Shown: positions 10,014 to 20,024 of the stretch, one piece after another
Layout of the letters: each line of letters begins with the position of its first letter
How positions within the stretch are numbered: the first letter of the stretch is position 1
NCBI GenBank assembly: GCA_003344405.1
Contig: NOWV01000396.1
Coordinates: 1-26,667 of the forward strand
Length of the DNA stretch: 26,667 bases
Direction: 5' to 3'
Source: Trichoplax sp. H2
Taxonomy: Eukaryota > Placozoa > Uniplacotomia > Trichoplacea
Made by a program: the position numbers and the translations under genes
Notes under the pieces: model-generated
The model's input: only the letters and a program-made list of their open reading frames with translations
Database searches by the model: none
Told to the model about the DNA's origin: nothing

Positions 10014-10388
10014 CCACTGTTGCCGTCATTATTAAAAATCCGTCACTTTACAAAATGTCTAGTGATTTTGCAAAATGCCTAGTGATTTTACCAAATGCCT
10101 AGTGATTTTGCAAAATGCCTAGTGATTTTACCAAATGCCTAGTGATTTTGCAAAATGCCTAGTGATTTTACCAAATGCCTAGTGATTTTGCAAAATGCCT
10201 AGTGATTTTACCAAATGCCTAGTGATTTTGTAAAATGCCTAGTGATTTTACCAAATGCCTAATGATTTTGTAAAATGCCTAGTGATTTTACCAAATGCCT
10301 AGTGATTTTGCAAAATGCCTAGTGATTTTACCAAATGCCTAGTGATTTTGTAAAATGACGGATTTTTGAATAAATTCGGTAACACCAC
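10014..10388. mobile_element. MITE-like element with terminal inverted repeats and an internal 20-bp array
   Basis: The element body is 10018-10384. Its ends are inverted repeats: TGTTGCCG at 10018-10025 against CGGTAACA at 10377-10384. Further in, AAAAATCCGTCA at 10034-10045 pairs with TGACGGATTTTT at 10356-10367, and the similarity continues to GTAAA on each side. Direct CCAC copies flank the body at 10014-10017 and 10385-10388 and could be a 4-bp target-site duplication. There is no transposase, so if mobile it is non-autonomous. The family is not recognised. The flanking 4-bp match could be chance; the long inverted repeat is not. Confidence 0.65.
10051..10359. repeat. 20-bp tandem array, 15 units, two variants alternating
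   Basis: AGTGATTTT starts every 20 bp from 10061 to 10341. Units read CAAAATGCCTAGTGATTTTG-like or CCAAATGCCTAGTGATTTTA-like, and the G and A types alternate without exception (8 G-type, 7 A-type), giving a 40-bp higher-order period. The junction ATTTTGCAAAAT is a perfect 12-bp palindrome; the other junction, ATTTTACCAAAT, is not. A few point changes are present (first unit gTct; position 10262 aatgat; some gtaaaa). Confidence 0.95.
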
Positions 10389-12608
10389 TGCTGCTAAAAA
10401 TTGAACCGTTAAACTATCCAGCAAGCAAGTTCGACATAGTCGATAGAAAGTTTATTTTACTTGTTGTTAGAGCATGTGAAGTAGCCGACGATGCAGCAGA
10501 TTGGATACTGCAGCAAGCATGATTAATTAGGAAGGTTGTTCAGTATTTGGCCAACATTTGCTTGCTACTGTATGAAGATAGCTGACAAGTGGGCAACGAC
10601 TAATGTCGCTAAAATTGCTCAGACTGGAGGAAAAGTACAATATGAGCTGGTACTGTTTTAATGCTGTATCAATGTCTTGAAATGCTGTGATTCGATTGGA
10701 TTCAGTTTGGGCAATCGGAATTGGATTGGATTGGATTCGGGAAATCGATATGGAACCCTACCCCAGACTGTATACATCCACTTTAAACGCAATTTGCGAA
10801 AGAATGATACGTCCTACGTGAATTTGAAGGGCAGAATCATGTCAATGAACTTATTTTCTATCCTTCTGATATCAAATTTGTTCAAAGAAAGCTTCATTTT
10901 TGAGTGTTTATACTGTAAAATACTTTTCAAGAGTGTATTCTTGCAGTGTGTTCTTGTTGTGTTTCACTTTCTATCGCTGTGCATGCTAACTTGACGGAAT
11001 AGGAATGGCGGTATCTCGGCCTTCTCTAATAAGAGAAATACTCTTCCAAGTCCATTTCTCAGTTTACAAGGCCAAATGGCAGTCGTGCTGTATTCTGGTC
11101 AGCGCTATGCTGCAAGATAGACCAGCAATACGATAGGTGGAACGAGAGCGATGACTGAGCAAGGATGCTCTGCCGATGCATACAGTAATATATATGATAT
11201 ATATTCTCCCTGTTATATCTTATTTTAGAAGACTGTAACCGTTGCCAAGTCGAAAACGATTAAGATTGACTTCATAATCAACAGGAGTAGCCAGCCACGC
11301 CATTTAATGAGGGAATGCAAAGGGATTTGAACGATGGTATACGACAACTTTCATCCTATGAGGTCTTTAGTGTTTTTCTAAAAAAAAAAAGGCAGCACTG
11401 TACAAAGACCATTTCTATATCGACTCTGCAGCATGTTAAATGGCATGCCTATTGCCACTTGGCCGCAACGTTAGACATGGATCATGAGCATTGGCCATCG
11501 TAGCTAATATAATTTTACGTACATGTCTTGAAATCAATTTTATGAACTGCAAAGCCACCACTCAACCTATTTGATTCAACGCTTATCAGATATATATATA
11601 CGTAGAAGAGCATGAATATGAAGAGTGGATGACATGGGCCAATAAAAGAAATACAGACAGAAATTGCAAGTTGTTTTCTACACTAATCTATTATGAAATG
11701 AAATTATCAACTCTGAAAATGATCGTACCCATCAATTTACTCTTTCAACCTCTACTCGTTGGTTCATATAGCTTTCAACATCGGTCAGTAAGAAGGAATT
11801 CAACTTTTCATCGGCCCACCGTATTGGTAGAGGCCCTTGTCGCGCTCAAATTGGACAAGAAGGAAAACAATTTGAACTCAGTATAGAAGATAATTTAATA
11901 GACAAATCAAAATCGCTCTTAACAACAAATTGAATTCTATCGATTAACTAATCTCACTATCATCAACGAGACATCATAACATCAAATTGGAACGGTACTA
12001 AAAGAAAAACTGATGTATGCGCTGCATTGATTATGGCCGATAGATAATTAAGAATGATCAATGGGAAAGGAAGAACATTTGTAAGTTTTTTCACACAGTC
12101 GGCTAAAATCAATGCTATCATATTGAATATTATATGCCTGTCGGCTGTCATTGATTGATGATATACGTATAGGATCATAGTAGTTGTAGAACTTGGAAAT
12201 TGATCTAGTTTGCATCCTATTGGATTGACAGCTTGCAAGCCGTTTTAAACTTCCAGACAACTACTACAGCATCATTAGCAGGGCTAGCAGCTAAGCCTGT
12301 ACATGAATATCGATTGTTCTTAATTTCTACTACTCCTTTCACATTTATACCTATCCCGACCTAATACTTAACAGCGCTAGAACAGTACAATAACCGATTA
12401 GAATACTTAAAGTATACAAAGAGTTTTACGATAAGAGAACAAACTAAAAGACTGTAGTATAGCCTAGAGCCCTAGACATTGATTTAAAACGCTCATTAAA
12501 ATAGCATCATGATAGCATGGGACTAAGGTACTCATCAATAGTCTAAACGTTAGAGGATAATATTTAATAACAGTGGAACAAAACTTGATAAATGCTGAAC
12601 AAACTTTT
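10389..12608. other. Gene-free stretch with a short GGATT-rich tract
   Basis: Open frames here (for example plus 10677-10994 and 11629-11886, minus 11963-12260) have no domain pattern and no consistent splice signals. A short degenerate tract built on GGATT/GATTG occurs at about 10687-10745. The right end would include the region downstream of the CARD-TIR gene. Confidence 0.5.
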
Positions 12609-12614
12609 TTTATT
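12609..12614 (-). terminator. Candidate polyadenylation signal AATAAA of the CARD-TIR gene
   Basis: On the minus strand, AATAAA begins about 15 nt after the TAA stop at 12631-12629 and is followed by an A-rich run. This implies a very short 3' UTR, which fits a compact genome. In DNA this A+T-rich the hexamer alone is weak evidence. Confidence 0.4.
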
Positions 12615-12628
12615 TACTGTTGGTAGAA

Positions 12629-12919
12629 TTAATTCGATCGCTTCCTCGAATTCTTTGCTTTTCTAATCGATTCGTATAATTCATTTAATTTCCTGTTTAA
12701 TTCAGCCGTTGCTTGTTTATTGACGAGGATTTTGATATATAAATCTCCAGTAATATAGATATAGAAATCTGTTCCTGTAGATGAGACTAAATCGTCCTGT
12801 GGTCTTATATCTTCAATAATGACTGCTACCATATCCTTTTTTTTGTCACTGGCGTAGCTGATTTCCAAATAGCAATGCTTTGATTCGATATATTTCTTAC
12901 TCATAAACGGCACAAACAC
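12629..12919 (-). CDS. Exon 4: C-terminal half of the TIR domain
   Basis: The acceptor gatcttctgtag at 12920 is phase 0. The exon encodes V-F-V-P-F-M-S-K-K-Y-I-E-S-K-H-C-Y-L-E-I, then the central strand M-V-A-V-I-I-E-D, and ends in a Lys/Arg-rich tail. The frame closes with TAA. Confidence 0.8.
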   Translation of the reverse strand: MFVPFMSKKYIESKHCYLEISYASDKKKDMVAVIIEDIRPQDDLVSSTGTDFYIYITGDLYIKILVNKQATAELNRKLNELYESIRKAKNSRKRSN

Positions 12920-14606
12920 CTACAGAAGATCATAGTGAAGTAATATTAAATTAGCTGTCAGAATGAAACAATTATCCCAAGGTATTAATCTGCTTCTGAT
13001 TTAGCCTACAAGTTCGGAAATTTAATAACGCTGTATGACACATATAACTGCATCATATCCGAAGAAAACCTAAATACCAAGCATCCATTCTTAAACATAG
13101 TGAATGAATATCAGCTTAAAATATTACTGTAAGAATTATCTTTACTTCAGTGTAACTTGAAATGAATACTATTCAGCTAGTAAATATTTTCGTTATCATT
13201 ACACCTTCAATTAATGCTATCTCAGAAGATTTATAATTAAAGCTATTCCTTTTGCTGCTTCTACTTGAGAAAATGTAGCTGAAGAATGCAGTAAGTAAAA
13301 GTTAACTGAATAAATAAATATGAAGTCTTATTCGATATATCCTTTATTTGGTCATATAGTCGAATAATATCTATTCTAATAGCATGGTAGTATGCTAAGT
13401 GGTTGCAATATTCAGCCGGTTATCTGCTATTATAGTGAAGCAGCAGATACAACTGCTCAATAAAAATAAGTTTTTATACCCTAGACGCTAGGATAGCTTT
13501 AGAGATTTCCGGTAAAAGTTTCATTCCCCCACTGAGTTGCTCGTTGTCTATCCAACAGGTGATTCCTTTACTTTCCAGAAATTTTTTCACATGAATGACG
13601 TCTTCCTTATTATCCCAGGAGTGGCTAAGAAATACATCTAACAAACAGATAATATCTCTTTTACTGGATACTCTCAAGCTAACGAAACATCCATATTTCT
13701 TAATCTCAGCCTTTATCGAATTCTATCAGTATACCGTAACTATATTTTGTTTGATCATTAACTGCAGATGCCTGATCAGTGGTATCCTTTCCAGCTAATA
13801 GTAAAAGAATGTGATAAGGAATACAGAAAGCATTTATTAAAACGAAAAATGGAAGTAAAAATATGAGCTAATTATAAGTGATGTACTGTCAATTTCTGGT
13901 TGAGTAGGTTAGTAATTTATCCTTGTAGCCAAAATTTGAATGAGAACACGTAGTCAATCGCTACATAAGTCGATAATTCTATCACTTTATTCTACTTCCA
14001 CAAGCTAATGAGAACAAAAAATACCGTAAAAGAAACTAAATTTATAGGTAAACAGATACGGTACAGTATGCATTCACGCAATAGCTGACAAGATCACTTA
14101 TATTAACATTTTATATCTGCGTAAATAAATGTAAATTAATTATTGTACCAACCTTCATGAGAAATGGGAGTTACTGACGTAACTGGGGTGGTTACAACTA
14201 TATCAAAAAGAAAATTACCATATTCAGAGGAAATAGGGCTACCAAACGGCCTATTCTGTGTCATTAAGCTTTTCAGAATTATCTTACCAGGACTAGGTTG
14301 GACATCTGAAATTGCATTCTTAGCCTCATTTTCCAATAAATTTCCTAATTCTTGGGCATTGTTAGTATCGTGATTCTTAAGTGCTTCACAAAATTTAAAA
14401 AAATCTCTATCTCCTCTTTTCTCCAAAATTTTATGTAATTCAAAATTTTTTTCGTTATCATCCTGGATTCTTCTTAGTTTCGATGCTTCAGAATTGGACA
14501 TAACACCATCAGCTACTAGTTCATTAAGGATGTCATTTGTTGGCGTGTCATTAAATATTCGCTTCATGTTTTTTGTCAATACCTTTTTAATTTCTTTAGA
14601 CAACAT
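12629..14606 (-). CDS. CARD-TIR adaptor protein (four-exon model)
   Basis: This is a two-domain signalling protein. Proposed exons are 14606-14288, 13761-13735, 13670-13480 and 12919-12629, totalling 828 nt, or 275 aa. The CARD covers about 1-100 and the TIR about 125-255, followed by a short basic tail. TIR box 1 reads D-V-F-L-S-H-S-W-D from residue 127; the BB-loop region is C-W-I-D-N-E-Q-L-S-G-G-M; box 2/3 is F-V-P-F-M-S-K-K-Y-I-E-S with C-Y-L-E-I after it. Glu198, in that last motif, is where catalytic TIR NADases such as SARM1 place their glutamate. MyD88 joins Death to TIR; here a CARD takes the Death position. The ATG is preceded by an in-frame TAG. Introns 1 and 2 are phase 1, and intron 3, inside the TIR, is phase 0. 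The exact TIR acceptor (13671) is the least certain join. Confidence 0.8.
13480..13670 (-). CDS. Exon 3: N-terminal half of the TIR domain
   Basis: This exon covers TIR strands A and B, helix A and the BB loop (D-V-F-L-S-H-S-W-D to I-S-K-A-I-L-A-S-R). The donor AGG^GTATAA at 13479 is phase 0 and joins exactly to V-F-V-P-F-M-S in the next exon, rebuilding the standard S-R-V-x-V-P-x-x-S TIR motif. The acceptor is chosen as TTGAGAG at 13671 because it gives the phase-1 entry required by the CARD donor; an alternative lies 16 nt further in (AAAGAG). Confidence 0.75.
13735..13761 (-). CDS. Exon 2: 27-nt linker micro-exon
   Basis: The acceptor is caggcatctgcag and the donor TACG^GTATAC. The exon is phase 1 at both ends and open, adding nine residues (V-N-D-Q-T-K-Y-S-Y) between CARD and TIR. 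It is supported by phase symmetry and position only; skipping it leaves an intact frame. Confidence 0.4.
14288..14606 (-). CDS. Exon 1 of the CARD-TIR gene: CARD domain
   Basis: It encodes residues 1-106 and begins M-L-S-K-E-I-K-K-V-L. It is closely similar to the CARD at 24611-24269: both have N-E-L-V in helix 2/3, L-R-[RK]-I before a charged loop, N-F-E-L, and V/A-Q-E-L-G near the end. The donor is CCTG^GTAAGA at 14287, phase 1. The frame stays open for 45 codons beyond it, to a second phase-1 donor, GAAG^GTTGGT, at 14152, so a longer exon form is possible. Confidence 0.8.
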
Positions 14607-17600
14607 TTTATTTATTGATTGTTGCTATATGATCTAGAAATAAAGCATGAATTTGAATTGTTACAGATGTTGAAAGATACCATTTAAAGTTGTTTAAAAT
14701 CTGCTGGAATATCATTCATTAAATCTATGTCAAACTAGAAAATAAATGATATCGAAATAAAGCATGATCGAATGTAACTGAATATATAGTAATGATTAGC
14801 AATGCTCATCAGTTTACTCTTTTAAAGAATTAAAATGATGCCAAGCAATATGAATCTGAAGCAAAACGGATCAATTATATTTTATTCCAAGAGACATGAG
14901 TGAGAGTTTTCTTACAAAAATGAACAAAAATAGAGCCCTCCATGTTCAAGCTGTTAAAATAGCATGCTTAATTAATACAATATTATGACCAGTGAGAATA
15001 TATCCACATCGAGATCAATCTTTGACGCTATGATATCTCTTCTAGCTTCCTCTAATCGGATTGCTTAGACAGCCATTCTAAAACTAATAATATACGGTTA
15101 TAATATCTCCTTTCGAACTTACGAAAGTAAATATCTACTTTAAGCTGAATTAGCTAGCGATAATTATTGTAGCTTTCTATGAATAAAATACCAGTGTCTT
15201 GGGGTTCCAATTTAGCTACTTTATCGCATTTACAAAGTTTCAGTACTGTACATAATTTAAGTAAATTTCACGTTATCAAAGTATCAATCTTAATATTTAA
15301 CTACAATTTACTCATTCCAAAATAGATGACGCGAAATCTTAGGCTTTTAAGTAAAAGCCATTACTTACTTTAAATGCCAATAAAGTAAGAGGTACAGCTC
15401 AAGAATTAAAGATATACTTCATTCAGCAGAATACTGTGATAGCAGTACCTTGAATTCTTCTGACTTTTATAATAGAGAAGCGCTAATTAAAAACTGTAAT
15501 AGTTGCTAGTTGTAGCAAGATACTAGACAAGATTACTTTCTATTCTAAGGTTAATTGCTCTTAGAAAATAATGAACGATATACTAATAACGAAAAAAGAA
15601 ATATAAAGATTATGAATGCAGTAAAATTATTCTTCTATATGTTTCGCATAGAAGGACAGCTAAGTGTCGATAATCACTCTAAGGTAAATGTCCAGTAAAT
15701 TAATCAGAACGCTAAATCGTGGATATTGAAATCTTACATCAAGTTATGTATGAAATGGAAGAGATTACCATCTTATTATATTAGATTATATAAGAACTGA
15801 CGTATAGATGATAGTGAAGTATTATTCAGAATCGTAGCATTACGTGTCCATACTAAGAATATCACACAGCAATTTGTTTACGGTTTTCATAAACAACTAC
15901 TGAAAATACGTCTCAAAGATAGGCAAAAGCTTAGTGACAGTTGAAGAATGGCCGCAAAAACTTCTGCTAGATACATAATGATAACTTTAATGCTACTATT
16001 AGAGTTGTGTAAGCACATGGAAGATGAACAGACCTAATTCGACAGATATTATAACTTTTCAACGGGTGTGAAAAAGACAGAATTGAAGTTTATTTAGACT
16101 TTGCTCTATCTACTCTGTTGTAGGGTCAGATTGACGTACTTAATTCGCAAACTGCAGTGTATTGACTCAATAGCAAGAAGTTGATCACGATCAAACAAGT
16201 GTTTACTACCATAACCGAAAGAGATCTACCGAAACAATTAGTCGAATTCAGTTACATTATATGCGTGCAATAACGTTTCTGGATACGGCAGTTTACTGTA
16301 ATCGATTTTATTTTACTTAATTAAATTAGCATAAGTGATAATTCAAACGATCAAAGCGTGTAGCCTACCTGGTGTAAATCTGATGTAAATCTGATGGCAA
16401 TCTAGGCTAAAGGCATAAAATGATTTTCTTCCTCTAAAATTAGGCTTCTACCACGAATAGTAAAGCATAATAAAGGCTTCAAATCGCATGATCATTTCTT
16501 CAATTCCATAATCCCATTTATCTGCGCAAAATCAGAAAATCTTTATACGGTATAGGCCAAGCAAATTGTCTACAATATTTCTACTAACTTTGATAGTAAA
16601 CATTATTGCTTGAGGAATTGATCTAGAATCAAGTATGCCAAGTGAGAGATGATTGATTACCGTAGCAACACGCCCACTATTCTTCCCTATCTGCATATCT
16701 AATTAGAAAAATTATAATTAGGCTCTCCAGTTGCAATGTTGATCATAATGGATTGGAAGAGAATAGATTTGTCGCATGCTGTCTACTTCGTGTTATAAAA
16801 TAATTAGCTACGATTAGATATTTAATTTATTCTAATACTAGGATTGAAATCATTTTATTCCTTTAATATCAACTATTAAAAGATGGTTGTGATTAAGAAC
16901 TGACTGCTCAATGTCTCTACGAGTATGTGCTTATATGCTGTAGTAGATAGATTTTATAATCCCTTAAGCTGATAATCTACTTACTGAAAAATGGAGCTAT
17001 TAAAATTTCATCACGACAGCTATCGCACCGTTAGATCATTAAGTGTAAGAGATTAATCTACTATTTAATGCTGACGTACTTTGTGTTACTGCTGCAATGA
17101 GCTCAAATTAAGACATATATATATAATTAGAATGACTACAGTTACTTAATCTGCTAAAAATGCCAACACATGTGACTAATACGAAACTAGATTATAGTAA
17201 AAGAGGATATTTTGATGCAGTTAGATAACGATTAGTAACTATTAAGTATTAGCAGTATTGTCGTTCCAGAATACAAACTTATTTTTATAGCACCAGAATC
17301 AAATTTATACAATTATAATGACTAATAGTAACTCTTCTCATACTCTGCGAGTTACGTGTGATTAATTATATAGACACTTAACCTAGCTTTAGAAATTGAC
17401 TTTAATAACAATAACTTTACGCCAAATATCACGACGGTGACTTGATGCAAATATTTAGTAAGTTACTCTTTACACGATTACTTAGGAATACCTTGTTTAT
17501 GGCGTAATATGAGAATGGATCTATCAGATAGCATGATAATCGGCGGCAGAAAAATTAACGATTAGTAGTTAGTAGACAATATAAGCTTTATAAGCGCGAC

Positions 17601-18994
17601 AGTTATAGAAACAAAAAGAATACGGAATGGATACCTGATACTATACTTGCCATGTCACCAATCTCTTGATTGATATTTTGTCAGTAACGAACAGATTCTA
17701 CTGCAATCTTTTTTGATGTAATGATTATATATTATATTGCCGCGCACAAATAATTAGATTCAAGCAAGAAAAAGACAAATACTGAGCTTTGTAAAAGCCT
17801 TAAGTCAAATTAATTCTTTAGTCGAATCTGATTATAGTCATGCTTACGATGTATGTAAGACGGTTATTACAACAGTTGTAAGAATAGTTTGGTTTCAGTT
17901 GATAATACAGTATCATTGCAGTTGTAAATAAGGACTAGAAATATTCCATAAGGCATTTTAATATAGCAGTTCTTAAATGAAAACCTAATCTGAAAAGTAC
18001 AGTAAAATAAAAGCACCCATTTCTGTTAATACGCAGTATCCAGGTAATTGGCATGTGTTAGAAAACTATTACTATTCAAGTTTATAATTTAATTTCTAAC
18101 AGAAACTTATCCAACATATAAATTATCGTCTTTATAGAAAATACGATATTTTTTATCATTCATACACTTTTCTATACTTTCAAGAAATCTTTTGTCCAAT
18201 AGTTTTGAGAACACTGTCAATATCATCGTATCAATTAAGAAATTTAAAGGATAGTTCATTATAAATTTATCTTTTATCAAATCTTCGCTTTAGTGTAAGG
18301 ATTAATAGTTTAAATAGGAATCCCAAAAATAAACTCAAGTACTACTTACGTAGGTGCATAATGATATATTTTACTTTCTATGCCAATATCTAATTTTTAA
18401 ATCATCAGCAACAAAGTTCGTAATAGAACATACTTAGGTTTTGCTTAATATTATTTAATAATTAATATGTTCGCTGGCTCATTAACAGCTATTTTAATCA
18501 GTAATGTAATCTATATTTTAATGTAAGTAGATGAGAAATCTAAATTTAGGTTTTTATCCATAAAAATGAATGCAGCCATAAAAGTATTGTAATCTTCTAT
18601 CATAATATCAAATTTTATGAAATTTTGTTATGCTACTCAGACCCCTGGCTATATCGATAAAAGGATACAATCTAGTACTTTTGCTGAAGTAAATGAATAC
18701 ACTATTTAGTGTGAATATTTTATGATTCAGTAGTGATTTTGGTCTTATTTATATCGTGCCTTAAAATATCTCCCATCATATAATTATAAAAAGCCAGATT
18801 CTTGTTTAGTATATCTAGATTATTATAATTTGTTAATGAGCCTCTAGCAATTCAAATAAGCTACCAAAATTTCAATGGGCACACGTCCAGCTGAACAGTG
18901 GCGATGATCTTGTAGTATAGACAAGTTCTATAAAAACTACCGGTTTCACTTTACGAATCATTATTTGAGTTGTAAATTAATAAAACGATTTCAA
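14607..18994. other. Long gene-free stretch
   Basis: About 4.4 kb without any supportable coding region, tandem array or recognisable element. The left end must hold the 5' flank of the CARD-TIR gene and the right end the 3' UTR of the receptor gene. A small 11-bp tandem duplication (gtaaatctgat) is seen at about 16373-16394. Genes made only of very small exons, or non-coding RNAs without obvious sequence marks, would be missed by eye. Confidence 0.5.
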
Positions 18995-20024
18995 CTAATA
19001 ATCTTGGATGATTACTGGTCTATTTTCATCATTAAAAGTAGAGCTAACTGTTTCTCGAAATCTTACGCGGCATATTTGTCGAAAAATTTTCAGGATATCT
19101 TTCGCCGCTCGATTTACTTCTCTATCAAATTTTAACATTATCAGTGGATTAATAATCGATACCGCTGCTGTAGTCGCAAACGAATAGCAGATAAATGCAT
19201 ATAATGCGCTATTCCGATTTCTGATTTGACGTTGCGATTGTTGAGTAAAAGCCAGAGATAAGGTTGTTGCAAAATAAGGAACTGTAATAAGAAAATCAAC
19301 CGATGTTAATAATGAGAAATGTTCGCATTAAAGTTCTTCCATCTTCACTCACTTCTGTCCATCCTACTAAATTGATTTGCCTCGGTCGAACATATCTAAT
19401 CACATAATGAATGATCTTCCAGTAAACTGCAATTAAAAATGTTGTTGGGATAATGTAAATTATGCTAGTATGTATTATTAAATAAGCTGATATGTTAAAG
19501 CTGACGTGAGGAATATCGCAAAAATCGGGCTCATCTTTATAAACATCAATAAAATAAAGTAAAGGCAAGGATATGCTCACAGCAATAATGGCCACCGCAA
19601 TCTGTCCTATAAGTGCGACATAATTTCTAATGATTGAACAACATCGTACAGTAGGTGAAGAGATGAGGATATAACGACTAACAGCTAATAAGCATAATAT
19701 TAGTGCCCAAACAGCACTAGAAGTCGAAAGTGTGAAAGTCACAATTCTGCAAAACCATCGACCCGTCAATAAATTAAATATATTTCCAATGCTATAGGTA
19801 TAATACATATTTAATGAAAAATTAGCTACGATATCCGACACAGTAGCAATAAAAATTAAACGATAAATACGCTTATTAAAGTATCGATGACGAAATATTA
19901 TAATCAATAAAAATGTATTAATACAAAAGGCCATGCCTGCAATTAAAACTGTGACGCTGGAAACCAAGGCATTTAAATTTTTATCATTTGCATTACTTGA
20001 ATTATTGACAACAACAGCTTCCAT
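18995..20024 (-). CDS. Class A (rhodopsin-like) GPCR, single exon, one frame break
   Basis: A seven-transmembrane receptor. The first frame (242 codons) gives an N-terminus with N-glycosylation sequons at Asn7/8 and TM1-TM5: N36 in TM1, D64 in TM2 (V-S-D), W90 and C92 before TM3, S-R-Y at 116-118 in place of D/E-R-Y, C169 in extracellular loop 2, and P193 in TM5. It stops at 19296, inside TM6. One base further along, the frame reopens at 19300 as V-D-F-L-I-T-V-P-Y-F, continues through TM7 with N-P-L-I-M (NPxxY position) and a helix-8-like tail, and ends at TAG 18997-18995. With one base removed the product is 342 aa, a normal receptor length. A TAA two codons before the ATG supports the start. 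The ligand is unknown. The break may be a mutation, a sequence error or removal of a tiny intron. Confidence 0.85.

Noticed and set aside
10051-10359. CRISPR-like array
   Set aside because: The units are contiguous 20-bp repeats with no unique spacers, and the genome is eukaryotic; this is a tandem repeat.
11629-12260. Open frames on both strands upstream of the CARD-TIR 3' end
   Set aside because: Mutually overlapping, with no domain, transmembrane or splice pattern that would support translation.
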